From Chryseobacterium aquaeductus (GTDB lineage Bacteria; Bacteroidota; Bacteroidia; Flavobacteriales; Weeksellaceae): a stretch of DNA of 64,000 bases. The number at the start of each line of letters is the position of its first letter. Position 1 is the stretch's first letter. The notes under the pieces are model-generated. The model did not search any database. It saw only the letters and a program-made list of their open reading frames with translations, and had not been told where the DNA came from. This document shows, piece after piece, positions 34,743-43,494 of this stretch. The stretch covers positions 2,728,001 to 2,792,000 of the forward strand of contig NZ_CAJIMS010000001.1 of NCBI RefSeq assembly GCF_905175375.1. The letters are read 5' to 3'. The position numbers and the translations under genes were made by a program.

Positions 34743-35858
34743 TTAATGAGTATGAGCCAAGATTTTTAGTTGTTTTGCATTGGTCTTGTAATCAACCACT
34801 TTATCTACATATTCAGAATTCATTGCACGCAGAACCGCCATATAATTCATGCTGAAATCTATGGTGTCACCCACTTGAAAATTATAAATATTATCAGACA
34901 GATCAAGAATCATCATGTCAGAACTCGCCCCAATTATTTCTATACCAGCCGACAAGGGAACAATTTGTTTGGGATCAACATCCAGAATACCAAGATCAAC
35001 GATTGCTCTTACCGAAGTCTTTCCTCGGTTGGTCTCATCATGCATAGGAGTTTCTCCGGTCAGGTTAGTTCCTGCATCACCAGCGGGAATCATAGGTTTT
35101 TCTACGATTTCTATAATCTCTGCCGTGAGTCGGAAAATATCTTGGTGCATACCGCCTATAGTAGAATCATTGTAGACATCAGTCCCAAAAAAAAGAGATT
35201 CACCTACCCTGAAATGATTGATCCCTTCAGGTATTTTATTTTCAAAAATCAGAGGAATGGTTACTGATGAACCTGCTGAAATGTGAGGTATTTTTGTATG
35301 ATGTGATTCTTCAATTATTTCTTTAAATCTATTAAGTTTAAAAAGTTTTTTCTCGTCGGGCAGTATTCCGTTGAGACAATTGAGATTGGTTCCTATTCCC
35401 ACAACTTCGATATTTGGAAGTTGTAAAACTTCACCGTAAAAGTTAGACAAATTTTTCACCATAATGCCTTCTCTCAATTCACCCATTTCCAGCATGATCA
35501 CAATTTTATGAATTTTATTTTGCAATACAGCTTCATCGGAAAGAGCTTTTATGGTATCAATCTCCGTGTTGAAACTTACATCAGCATATTTTACAATACT
35601 TTTGGCTAATCTTTTTGCCGGAGGTTTTATATAAACTGTCTGTGTTTTTGGAGACAATTCTTTGATATGGCGCAAGTTGGTTAACCGCGAATCGCAAATT
35701 TCTTTTTTTGCGACATCAAGTAAGCATTTCAGAAACTTTTCGTTACCACAAAGTAATTTTGCAACAACCGCCCATTCTATATTATTTTTTTCAAAAATCT
35801 GGTTCAGAAAATTGTAATTGTGGAGTAATTTTTGAGAGTTTAAAGTAATATATGACAT
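34743..35858 (-). CDS. Alanine/ornithine racemase-family PLP enzyme
   Basis: 371 residues; fold-type III PLP enzyme with an alanine racemase-type N-terminal barrel. The PLP lysine should be Lys34 in V-V-A-K-L-L-C-G-N. The length and N terminus match the alanine/ornithine racemase family, whose characterised members include clostridial ornithine racemase, better than peptidoglycan Alr. It probably racemises or binds a basic or small amino acid; the substrate is not settled. One base separates it from the GNAT gene upstream, so one operon with GNAT and the stress protein. Confidence 0.85.
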   Translation of the reverse strand: MSYITLNSQKLLHNYNFLNQIFEKNNIEWAVVAKLLCGNEKFLKCLLDVAKKEICDSRLTNLRHIKELSPKTQTVYIKPPAKRLAKSIVKYADVSFNTEIDTIKALSDEAVLQNKIHKIVIMLEMGELREGIMVKNLSNFYGEVLQLPNIEVVGIGTNLNCLNGILPDEKKLFKLNRFKEIIEESHHTKIPHISAGSSVTIPLIFENKIPEGINHFRVGESLFFGTDVYNDSTIGGMHQDIFRLTAEIIEIVEKPMIPAGDAGTNLTGETPMHDETNRGKTSVRAIVDLGILDVDPKQIVPLSAGIEIIGASSDMMILDLSDNIYNFQVGDTIDFSMNYMAVLRAMNSEYVDKVVDYKTNAKQLKILAHTH

Positions 35859-35859
35859 C

Positions 35860-36306
35860 TTATTTTTTTAATCGCATTTCAAGATACTTGCTAGAAAATC
35901 CTAGTTTTTTGTATAGATGAATTGCCGGATTTTCGGGCTCACAATGAAGAGCAATATCTCCTTGTGAAGAATCAATGGCGTTTAGCATCAGCGTTTTTCC
36001 TATTCCTTTTCCACGTACATTTTTATCGGTTGCTATGTACACAAGGATGTTTTCGGGAATATAGCCGCCCATTCCGGTTTTATTTACAACTACTGCACCC
36101 ACAATGGCGTTAGAAGTGTTGTCTCTGGCAGTAACAATGAGACCTCCTGGCTTATTTCCAATGCCTAAAGAATAGTCGATGGCATCAGAAATATCATTCT
36201 CCGGATCACCATATTGTTCCAGATGTTTAAAAAGAAAAGCAGTGATTTCCTTTTTCTCATCATCATTTGTTTTGTTTTCTTCTGAATATTTTTGTAGTGT
36301 TATCAT
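35860..36306 (-). CDS. GNAT-family N-acetyltransferase
   Basis: 148 residues. The acetyl-CoA-binding motif A is N-V-R-G-K-G-I-G-K-T-L-M, followed by a C-terminal L-H-C-E-P-E-N-P-A-I-H-L-Y-K-K-L-G-F typical of GNAT enzymes. The acceptor is unknown. It is located 1 base from the racemase-family gene, so an amino-acid or D-amino-acid acceptor is possible (inference). It lies 9 bases after the stress-protein gene on the same strand. Confidence 0.88.
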   Translation of the reverse strand: MITLQKYSEENKTNDDEKKEITAFLFKHLEQYGDPENDISDAIDYSLGIGNKPGGLIVTARDNTSNAIVGAVVVNKTGMGGYIPENILVYIATDKNVRGKGIGKTLMLNAIDSSQGDIALHCEPENPAIHLYKKLGFSSKYLEMRLKK

Positions 36307-36315
36307 GACTTTTTT

Positions 36316-37224
36316 TTATCCCGGACATGGCAAAGTAATATCAAAACCGGCATTACCATCAGAATTACTTGTATTATTTTTATTCTTCAAAAAGAACAAA
36401 GGAATATCCGTATTGTTAATTATATGTTTGAGAAAATTTTCCGAGAAAATAGATTTCCAGCTGTCTTCATCCTGATAATTCAGAATAATAATATCAGCAA
36501 GATCATCCTTAGAAAATTTTGAAATCTGAGTTGCTTTATCGCGCGTCAGCAGAAAGTGAGATTCGTATTCTTGTCCGCTTACAGCAAGATTTTTTCTTAT
36601 TTCCTGATAAGCGTCTGTGATAGTCAGAAGATCATCTTCACTGCTGATTCCCAACAAACTTATCACGCCTTTGTTTTTTTTGGCAATCGCTAAAGAAAGA
36701 TCCACCTTTTCTGATAAATCATCTAAAACCCTCACCGTAACCAATATTTTTTCAAAAGAATATTTAACACAGTTTTCTGGAACCAAAAGTACAGAGCAGT
36801 TGGCACCATTTAGAATTTCATACGATAAAGAACCCAAAATCAGTTGTGCAAATTTTTGCTGACCAGAAGTGCCGCTCACGATGAGGTCTACATTTTCCAG
36901 ATCAATTGTGTCGTTTATTCCATTCACCAAACTGTCATTTTTGATGATTGTTTCAAAATGTAGAGTTGGAAACTCACTCGTTAAAGACGATTTCAAATCT
37001 GATAGTGCATTCTCAGTTTTTTCAGAATTTTCTTTAATAGTTTCTGCTCCAATCACTTGTTTTCCTGTTCTGTCAATTAAAAAATGATTATTAATACTGT
37101 GAAATATAATGATACGTGCACTGTGACGTGTGGCTATATTTGCAGCCATTTTAATTGCGTTATTAGACTTTTCAGAAAAATTGGTAGTTACAAGAATGGT
37201 ATTGATTGAATTTTTTTTCATCAT
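36316..37224 (-). CDS. Tandem universal stress protein
   Basis: 302 residues with two Usp domains (about 1-145 and 150-285). The first has the ATP-binding pattern G-x2-G-x9-G-S, seen as G-T-S-G ... L-G-S-L-S. The second lacks a clear copy. Cytoplasmic stress or energy-response protein. It is the first gene of the reverse-strand operon with the GNAT and racemase-family genes. A perfect -7 box lies 28 bases upstream of its start. Confidence 0.9.
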   Translation of the reverse strand: MMKKNSINTILVTTNFSEKSNNAIKMAANIATRHSARIIIFHSINNHFLIDRTGKQVIGAETIKENSEKTENALSDLKSSLTSEFPTLHFETIIKNDSLVNGINDTIDLENVDLIVSGTSGQQKFAQLILGSLSYEILNGANCSVLLVPENCVKYSFEKILVTVRVLDDLSEKVDLSLAIAKKNKGVISLLGISSEDDLLTITDAYQEIRKNLAVSGQEYESHFLLTRDKATQISKFSKDDLADIIILNYQDEDSWKSIFSENFLKHIINNTDIPLFFLKNKNNTSNSDGNAGFDITLPCPG

Positions 37225-37251
37225 TTATTTGTTATCGAAGATATTGAAGTG

Positions 37252-37259
37252 CAAAGTTA
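37252..37259 (-). promoter_or_regulatory. Candidate promoter -7 box for the stress-protein operon
   Basis: On the reverse strand this reads TAACTTTG, an exact TAnnTTTG match. A TTG (plus-strand CAA at 37274) lies 14 bases further upstream, shorter than the ideal spacing. Confidence 0.4.
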
Positions 37260-37536
37260 GTCTCAGAAAATTTCAATCTCTGTTAAAAATGAACACGATG
37301 ATGGTACAATTTATCTTTCCCTTAAATAGTCCAATTTTATCACTATTTTGAATAAAACTTCTGACTTCAAAAAATCAGGATAATTCGGTGCTTAGGATTT
37401 TATCAACATGAAAGAGCAGGATGCTGTGTGTTTACAAAATGTATATTTTTATGGAAATGAAAGTTACCTTTATGATTTTTGAATATAATATGTTAGATTC
37501 ATCAAAAATTAGGTCATACAGCAATATAATTTAATT
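37260..37536. other. Divergent spacer before the pectin locus
   Basis: No gene. It must contain the promoter of the pectin operon. The nearest to a -7 box is TACCTTTA near 37465 (one mismatch). No operator-like repeat stands out. Confidence 0.4.
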
Positions 37537-38916
37537 ATGAAATTAAAAAATACAACCGGCTTTATATTATCTCTCTTTACAGTTTTTATATTTTCCTCAA
37601 ATCTGAAAAGTCAGGACAAATGGCCAGACGGAAGCGCAATTCCAAAATGGTTTAAAGAAAACAAGCCGACTGACATCAATAAATTAGGCAAAAAGTATAT
37701 ATTGACAGCCAATGGAATGAAGAACGACAGTACGATTCTTCAGACCAAGCAACTTCAGGCAATCATTGATTTGGCAGCTAAAAACGGAGGCGGCGTTGTG
37801 GTGGTTCCCAAAGGAACTTTTCTCATCAGTTCGGTTTTCTTTAAACAAGGAACGCATTTACATTTAGAAAATGGTGCGAAATTAAAAGGAAGCGACGATA
37901 TCAACGATTTTCCGGTGGTGATGACAAGAATGGAAGGACAGAGTGTCAAATATTTTCCGGCTTTAATCAACGCGGATGAATTGGATGGTTTCACGATTTC
38001 AGGAAAAGGAACTTTGGACGGAAACGGTTTGCGATTCTGGAAATCATTCTGGAAAAGACGCGAGTGGAATCCTAAATGCACCAATATGGATGAAATGAGA
38101 CCAAGAATAATCTACGTTTCAAATTCAAAAAATGTTCAGGTAGAAGGAATTACCATTAAAAATTCTCCGTTTTGGAGTACTCATTATTATAAAAGTGATT
38201 TCGTTAAATTATTAAATCTGACAATCTTAGCTCCGAAAGAACCTGTAAAAGCTCCAAGTACAGACGCCATCGACATCGATGCTTGTACCAATTTTTTAGT
38301 TAAAAATTGTTATATGTCGGTGAATGACGATGCAATTGCTTTGAAAGGCGGAAAAGGGCCTAAAGCAGATCAAGACCCTAACAATGGAGAAAACAGAAAC
38401 ATCCTGATTGAAGACAACAGCTTTGGATTTTGCCACAGCGTTTTAACATGCGGAAGCGAATCGATTCATAATTACAACGTGATTCTTAGAAACTCTAAAG
38501 TGAAAGATGCATCAAGATTATTACATTTGAAGATGCGTCCCGACACGCCTCAGCATTACGAATATCTGACAGTTGAAAATATTACCGGAAACGTAAAAAC
38601 CTTCCTTTATGTAAAAGGCTGGAGCCAGTTTTTTGATTTGAAGGGTGAAGAAAAACCTAAGAGCGGATTGGCAAATAATATCACCATAAAAAATATAGAC
38701 ATCAGTTGCGAAACAGCTTTTTCGGTTGAAAAAACAGATGCTTATCTTCTAAAAGATTTCACATTTGAGAACTTCAAAATTAAAGCTTTAAAACCTGAAA
38801 TGCATAATCTGAACAATATTCAAAATTTAAAACAAAAAAATGTGAATGTGACGCAAGTTGCTTCTCTCACGCAATCTTACGACAAAAAAGATGATTCCGA
38901 TATTGCTGCAAAATGA
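37537..38916 (+). CDS. GH28 polygalacturonase-family glycoside hydrolase
   Basis: 459 residues, secreted (signal peptide ending near N-L-K-S-Q, residue 26). Parallel beta-helix of family GH28. Catalytic Asp residues are seen in S-T-D-A-I-D (Asp243) and N-D-D-A-I-A-L-K-G-G (Asp264/265). It hydrolyses galacturonic-acid linkages in pectin; in this locus RG-I-type backbone cleavage (rhamnogalacturonan hydrolase or exo-galacturonidase) fits best (inference). It overlaps the GH2 gene by 4 bases (ATGA) and leads the pectin locus. Confidence 0.92.
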   Translation: MKLKNTTGFILSLFTVFIFSSNLKSQDKWPDGSAIPKWFKENKPTDINKLGKKYILTANGMKNDSTILQTKQLQAIIDLAAKNGGGVVVVPKGTFLISSVFFKQGTHLHLENGAKLKGSDDINDFPVVMTRMEGQSVKYFPALINADELDGFTISGKGTLDGNGLRFWKSFWKRREWNPKCTNMDEMRPRIIYVSNSKNVQVEGITIKNSPFWSTHYYKSDFVKLLNLTILAPKEPVKAPSTDAIDIDACTNFLVKNCYMSVNDDAIALKGGKGPKADQDPNNGENRNILIEDNSFGFCHSVLTCGSESIHNYNVILRNSKVKDASRLLHLKMRPDTPQHYEYLTVENITGNVKTFLYVKGWSQFFDLKGEEKPKSGLANNITIKNIDISCETAFSVEKTDAYLLKDFTFENFKIKALKPEMHNLNNIQNLKQKNVNVTQVASLTQSYDKKDDSDIAAK

Positions 38917-41768
38917 GTTATTTCACCAAAATATTCGTTCTTTTATGCTTTTGCTCACAGTTTCTGCATTCTCAATCTAAGGAAATCCAATTCCTGAGCG
39001 GGACAGATTCTGAGCATACCAAAGAATGGGATTTTTGGATAACAGGCGGAAGAAAATCTGGTAATTGGGACAAAATTCAGGTTCCCTCACAATGGGAACA
39101 GCAAGGATTTGGCTCGTACAATTATGGAAGAGATTATGTAACCTACGGAAAGAATTTTAAATTTAATGATGAAGTAGGTCTTTACAAACACAAATTTTCA
39201 GTTCCAAATTCGTGGAAAGGAAAATCTGTCAACATCGTTTTCGAAGGTTCTATGACGGACACCGAAGTGAAAATCAACGGAAAGTTGGCAGGAGAAATTC
39301 ATCAGGGCGCTTTTTATGAATTTAAATATGATATTTCTGATAAACTAATTTTCGGAAAAGAAAACATTCTTGAAGTTAAAGTTTCCAAGATGTCAGTCGA
39401 TAAATCGGTCAACAATGCAGAACGTTTGGCTGATTATTGGGTTTTGGGAGGGATTTTCCGACCTGTTTATTTAGAAGCCAGTTCAAAAGAAAATATTTCG
39501 TGGACAGCCATTGATGCCAAAGCAGACGGAACTTTCCGCTCAAATATTTATTTAAAAGGAATCAATTCCGTCAATAATTTAAAGGTCGAAATTTTTGATA
39601 TTAAAAATAATTTAGTTGGAGAATCTCAGATTCAAATTCAAAAAGGAGATACTTTAAAACAAATTCAATTCCCCGTTAAAAATCCAAAACTCTGGACAGC
39701 TGAAACGCCCAATTTATACAAAGCTAAATTCAGTTTATATAAAAACAGAAAAAATATATTCCAAAGTGAAGAAAAATTCGGTTTCCGAACGATTGAAATT
39801 AAAAAAGGCGACGGGATTTACGTCAACGGAACCAAAATCAAAATGAAAGGCGTCAACCGTCACGTTTGGTGGCCTGAAACCGGAAGAGCAGTCAACAAAA
39901 ACATAGATTTGATGGACATTCAGCTCATCAAAGAAATGAATATGAATGCCGTTCGATGTGCTCATTATCCACCGAATAAATCCTTTCTACAGATTTGTGA
40001 TTCGTTAGGTTTATATGTTTTGGATGAACTCGCTGGATGGCAAAAAAAATACAGTACAGAAGTTGGTAAAAAGCTTGTGAGAGAAATGGTTACGAGAGAT
40101 GCGAATCATCCGTCAATTATTTTTTGGAGCAACGGAAATGAAGGCGGACATAATTTTGATTTGGATGCAGAATTCGTAAAATATGATTTGTCAAATCGCC
40201 CTGTAATTCACGCGCATCACAAGCCAGGAAATGCTTTCAACGGTATCGACTGCAATCATTACGAAGATTATTACAGCACCAAAAAAATACTAGAAGGAGA
40301 AAATATTTATATGCCGACCGAGTTTCTGCACGCGCAGGATGACGGCGGTGGCGGAACTTCTCTAGCCGATTATTGGGAACTTCACTGGAATTCTAAAAAA
40401 GGCGCAGGCGGTTTCCTTTGGGCGTTTGCGGATGAAGGTTTGGTGCGAACACATTTTAATAATCAAATTGATGTCAATGCAATCAACGCTCCGGATGGAG
40501 TAGTTGGGCCGCATCGTGAAAAAGAGGGAAGTTTTTACGCCATTCGAGAAATTTATAGTCCGGTAAAAATCGATTTGAAGATTTTACCGAATGATTTTAA
40601 TGGAACAATTCCTGTTGAAAACCGATATCATTTTACCAATTTAAATGAATGTCAGTTTGAATGGAAATTGGTCAAATTTAAAACAGCATTTTCCTCAGAA
40701 TCCGGATTTGATTTGATTCAAAAAGGAAAAGCAGAATCTCCTAATACTCAACCGACAGAAAAAGGAAACATTAATCTCAATCTTCCTTCAAACTGGAAAG
40801 AAAATGAAGGTCTATTATTAACTGCAACAGACAAATTCGGTAAAGAAATTTATACCTGGACTTGGAAAATTAAATCGAACGATGATATTTCAAAACAGTT
40901 TTCCGAAAATTTAATCAAAGAATTTCCGGTTTCAGTGATAGAAAATGATTCTTTATTTATTTTAAAATCAGACGAGAAAGAATTTTCATTTGGTAAAAAA
41001 GATGGATTATTAAAGTCTATCATTTTAGATAAAAAAGGCAAGAAAATGACCTTCCGAAACGGACCGGTTTTCGTGAATGGAAAAATGGAATTATCATCTT
41101 TCAAATCTTTTCTAGAAGAAGGAAATGCGGAAATAGAAGCTCGTTTTAAAGATGGAAAAGTATTAATTTGGAAACTGAATCATAATGGAATATTAGAGTT
41201 AAATTACGAATATTCGCTTTCCGGAGATTATCAATTTGCAGGCGTCAGTTTTGATTATCCTGAGAATTACGTCATTAGCGCAAAATGGTTGGGCAAAGGG
41301 CCGTATCACGTTTGGAAAAACAGAACGCAGGGACAAACTTACAACGTTTGGCAAAACCTGAAAAACTCAACCCGAACTGGTGTTTCACCCTGGATTTATC
41401 CTGAATTTAAAGGCTATTTTGATGATGTTTCTTGGTTGCAACTGAATACCGCAGAAGGAAAAATCACGGTGGGAACGAAAGAAGAAAAAATGTTCGTCAG
41501 ACTTTTTGATTTTTACGGAATTTACGGTGCTGAAGGTTTTCCGAAATTGCCGACTGGAAATATTTCTTTCCTCGACGCAATTCCGCCATTGGGAACTGTT
41601 TTGGCGTTTAATATTAACGATAAAACCGAAACTTTAGGACCTGAAAGCGAATTGAATCACTTGAATGGAAAGTTTAAAAGAACTTTGTATTTCTATTTTG
41701 GTCTTCCGGATTTGGGAGATGAAAATAAGCAGTTTACAATGCCGAAAGAAAATATTTTAACAGATTAA
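38913..41768 (+). CDS. GH2 glycoside hydrolase (probable beta-galactosidase)
   Basis: 951 residues with a signal peptide ending near L-H-S-Q (residue 21). A sugar-binding jelly-roll domain, an immunoglobulin-like domain, then the TIM barrel with acid/base Glu410 in W-S-N-G-N-E-G-G and nucleophile Glu470 in P-T-E-F-L-H-A-Q. C-terminal domains follow. GH2 holds beta-galactosidases, glucuronidases and mannosidases. Galactan side chains of RG-I make beta-galactosidase the best guess. Coupled to the GH28 gene by a 4-base overlap and 1 base before the esterase gene. Confidence 0.9.
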   Translation: MSYFTKIFVLLCFCSQFLHSQSKEIQFLSGTDSEHTKEWDFWITGGRKSGNWDKIQVPSQWEQQGFGSYNYGRDYVTYGKNFKFNDEVGLYKHKFSVPNSWKGKSVNIVFEGSMTDTEVKINGKLAGEIHQGAFYEFKYDISDKLIFGKENILEVKVSKMSVDKSVNNAERLADYWVLGGIFRPVYLEASSKENISWTAIDAKADGTFRSNIYLKGINSVNNLKVEIFDIKNNLVGESQIQIQKGDTLKQIQFPVKNPKLWTAETPNLYKAKFSLYKNRKNIFQSEEKFGFRTIEIKKGDGIYVNGTKIKMKGVNRHVWWPETGRAVNKNIDLMDIQLIKEMNMNAVRCAHYPPNKSFLQICDSLGLYVLDELAGWQKKYSTEVGKKLVREMVTRDANHPSIIFWSNGNEGGHNFDLDAEFVKYDLSNRPVIHAHHKPGNAFNGIDCNHYEDYYSTKKILEGENIYMPTEFLHAQDDGGGGTSLADYWELHWNSKKGAGGFLWAFADEGLVRTHFNNQIDVNAINAPDGVVGPHREKEGSFYAIREIYSPVKIDLKILPNDFNGTIPVENRYHFTNLNECQFEWKLVKFKTAFSSESGFDLIQKGKAESPNTQPTEKGNINLNLPSNWKENEGLLLTATDKFGKEIYTWTWKIKSNDDISKQFSENLIKEFPVSVIENDSLFILKSDEKEFSFGKKDGLLKSIILDKKGKKMTFRNGPVFVNGKMELSSFKSFLEEGNAEIEARFKDGKVLIWKLNHNGILELNYEYSLSGDYQFAGVSFDYPENYVISAKWLGKGPYHVWKNRTQGQTYNVWQNLKNSTRTGVSPWIYPEFKGYFDDVSWLQLNTAEGKITVGTKEEKMFVRLFDFYGIYGAEGFPKLPTGNISFLDAIPPLGTVLAFNINDKTETLGPESELNHLNGKFKRTLYFYFGLPDLGDENKQFTMPKENILTD

Positions 41769-41769
41769 A

Positions 41770-43092
41770 ATGCGGAACTGGATAAAATTTTTAACGCTTT
41801 TCTTAAGTTCGTTTTTGTTCGCTCAACAGATGACTTTTAAGTTTGATTTTGGCACAGACAGAACCGAAAACGGATTTATTCCCATAACGTCAACTTCGAA
41901 ATTTGATAAGAAAATCGGTTATGGCTTTATGGATATTTCCGGTTTAAAATCTATTGATAATGGCGGAAATGCTTTGACAGGAGATTTCATTACCAGCGAC
42001 AAACCGTTTTATTTTTCAGTCGCAGTTCCTGAGGGAAATTATAATATTACATTAAATCTTGGCGATTCTAAAGGAGTTTCAGAAACAACTGTTCGTGTCG
42101 AAAACCGCCGTCTGATGCTGAATGACATCAAAACCAAGCAAGGCAAAATCGTTGAAAAACAAATCACAGTTCACGTCAAAGACAGCATTATCCGAAATGA
42201 GGAAGGAACTCAAATTGGCATTGTAAAATTAAAACCAAGAGAAACAAAATATTTGCATTGGGACAATCTGTTGACGATTGAATTCAACGACAAAGCTCCG
42301 AAAGTTTCTTCAATTATTATTCAACCTAATAAAACAGCGAAAACTATTTATATCACAGGAGATTCAACCGTTGTGGATGCGCAATACGAACCTTGGGCGT
42401 CTTGGGGACAAATGTTGCCGTATTTTTTCGTCCCGAATGAAATCGTGATTGCCAACTACGCCGAAAGCGGTGAAACCCTGAAAGCCTTTGAAGACCGCCA
42501 TCGAATCGATAAAATCTGGAATAAAATAAAGCCTGGAGATTATCTTTTTATTGAATTTGGACACAATGATCAGAAGTCGGGAAACAGTACAAAATCCGGA
42601 TATAGAAAAAGATTAACACAATGGATTCACAAAGCCAAAGAGTTGGGAGCAATTCCCGTTTTGATCACTTCAATGAACAGAAGAGTTTTTGATGAAAACA
42701 GTAAAATCGTCAACACTTTAGATGATTTCCCCGATGCGATGCGTGAAATTGCCAAAGAAGAAAAAGTCGATTTAATTGATTTAAATGCCTTAAGCAAAAC
42801 CTTGTTTGAAGCGATGGGACCAGAAATGTCGAAGAAAGCCTTCGTTCATTATCCCGCAAACTCGTATCCCAATCAACCGACAGCTTTGGCAGATGAAACT
42901 CATTTCAACACTTATGGTGCTTACGAATTGGCAAAATGTGTGGTAAAAAGTATTGTCGATCAAAAGTTACCTTTGAGTAAATTTGTTTACAAAAACTACA
43001 AAGGTTTTGACCCAAATAAACCCGATGCTGTTGAAGATTTTCATTGGCCGGAATCTGTTTCTATGGAAACCTTGAAGCCTGATGGAAATTAA
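41770..43092 (+). CDS. Rhamnogalacturonan acetylesterase (SGNH, CE12-like)
   Basis: 440 residues, secreted (signal peptide ends near F-L-F-A-Q). An N-terminal beta domain (about 20-185) is followed by an SGNH hydrolase domain. Block I G-D-S-T (Ser199), block III G-H-N-D, and block V D-E-T-H (Asp375, His378) form the catalytic set. It removes acetyl groups from galacturonic acid in RG-I so that lyases can act. It is 1 base after the GH2 gene, the third gene of a tight operon. The following 400-base spacer has hairpins and the left copy of a long inverted repeat. Confidence 0.9.
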   Translation: MRNWIKFLTLFLSSFLFAQQMTFKFDFGTDRTENGFIPITSTSKFDKKIGYGFMDISGLKSIDNGGNALTGDFITSDKPFYFSVAVPEGNYNITLNLGDSKGVSETTVRVENRRLMLNDIKTKQGKIVEKQITVHVKDSIIRNEEGTQIGIVKLKPRETKYLHWDNLLTIEFNDKAPKVSSIIIQPNKTAKTIYITGDSTVVDAQYEPWASWGQMLPYFFVPNEIVIANYAESGETLKAFEDRHRIDKIWNKIKPGDYLFIEFGHNDQKSGNSTKSGYRKRLTQWIHKAKELGAIPVLITSMNRRVFDENSKIVNTLDDFPDAMREIAKEEKVDLIDLNALSKTLFEAMGPEMSKKAFVHYPANSYPNQPTALADETHFNTYGAYELAKCVVKSIVDQKLPLSKFVYKNYKGFDPNKPDAVEDFHWPESVSMETLKPDGN

Positions 43093-43240
43093 AAAGTACA
43101 AAACGTTTTTCAGAGAAATTTTGTTTTCCCCAACCCTAAAGGGAGCAAAATTTCGGTGAGAGTTATTTCAATATATTTCCTTTTCATTCTGAGTATGCTA
43201 GAGGAGAAAGTTAAGAGAAATAATGTATATGAAATTGGTA

Positions 43241-43321
43241 GTCCTGAAAGGACGTCATCAAAAGCATTGGGTGAAGCCCAAAGATAAAATGAAAATAATC
43301 ATAAGCAAGCCCTAAAAGGGC
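43241..43321 (+). repeat. Three short hairpins in a row
   Basis: GTCCT-GAA-AGGAC (43241-43253), TTGGG-TGAAG-CCCAA (43267-43281) and GCCCT-AAA-AGGGC (43309-43321). This string of five-pair hairpins resembles palindromic intergenic repeats that I recall from other Bacteroidota genomes. Confidence 0.55.
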
Positions 43322-43334
43322 GAGATCAGAAAAG

Positions 43335-43462
43335 GTTTTAGAAAAAATCTTTGATTTTTTAAAACTAATGTGTTCTTTTCAAAAGCCGAATCACTCACTT
43401 AAAATTGTGTCCAAAAAACTTTTGTGACTTTTGACTCCGTCTAATCTTCGATTTGTGGTTAA
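43335..43462 (-). repeat. Left arm of a long inverted repeat
   Basis: The reverse complement of 43420-43462 equals 48216-48258 with one mismatch in 43 bases, and weaker similarity continues to about 43335/48348. The arms bracket the GH106 and PL11 genes. Confidence 0.8.
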
Positions 43463-43494
43463 TTTTATGCAAGGTTCAATTAAAATGTAAAATA

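Larger units (their letters stand above)
43093..43494. other. 400-base spacer with hairpins and an inverted-repeat arm
   Basis: No gene. In order it holds a CCCTAAAGGG hairpin at 43134, three short GNRA-like hairpins at 43241-43321, and a long inverted-repeat arm (43335-43462) whose partner is near 48216. Confidence 0.6.

Noticed and set aside
34770..35267. 165-codon forward frame inside the racemase-family gene
   Set aside because: Antisense shadow; the reverse strand encodes a well-conserved PLP enzyme.
43453..43494. Upstream ATG of the GH106 gene
   Set aside because: Inside the inverted-repeat arm and would hide the signal peptide; ATG 43495 is preferred.
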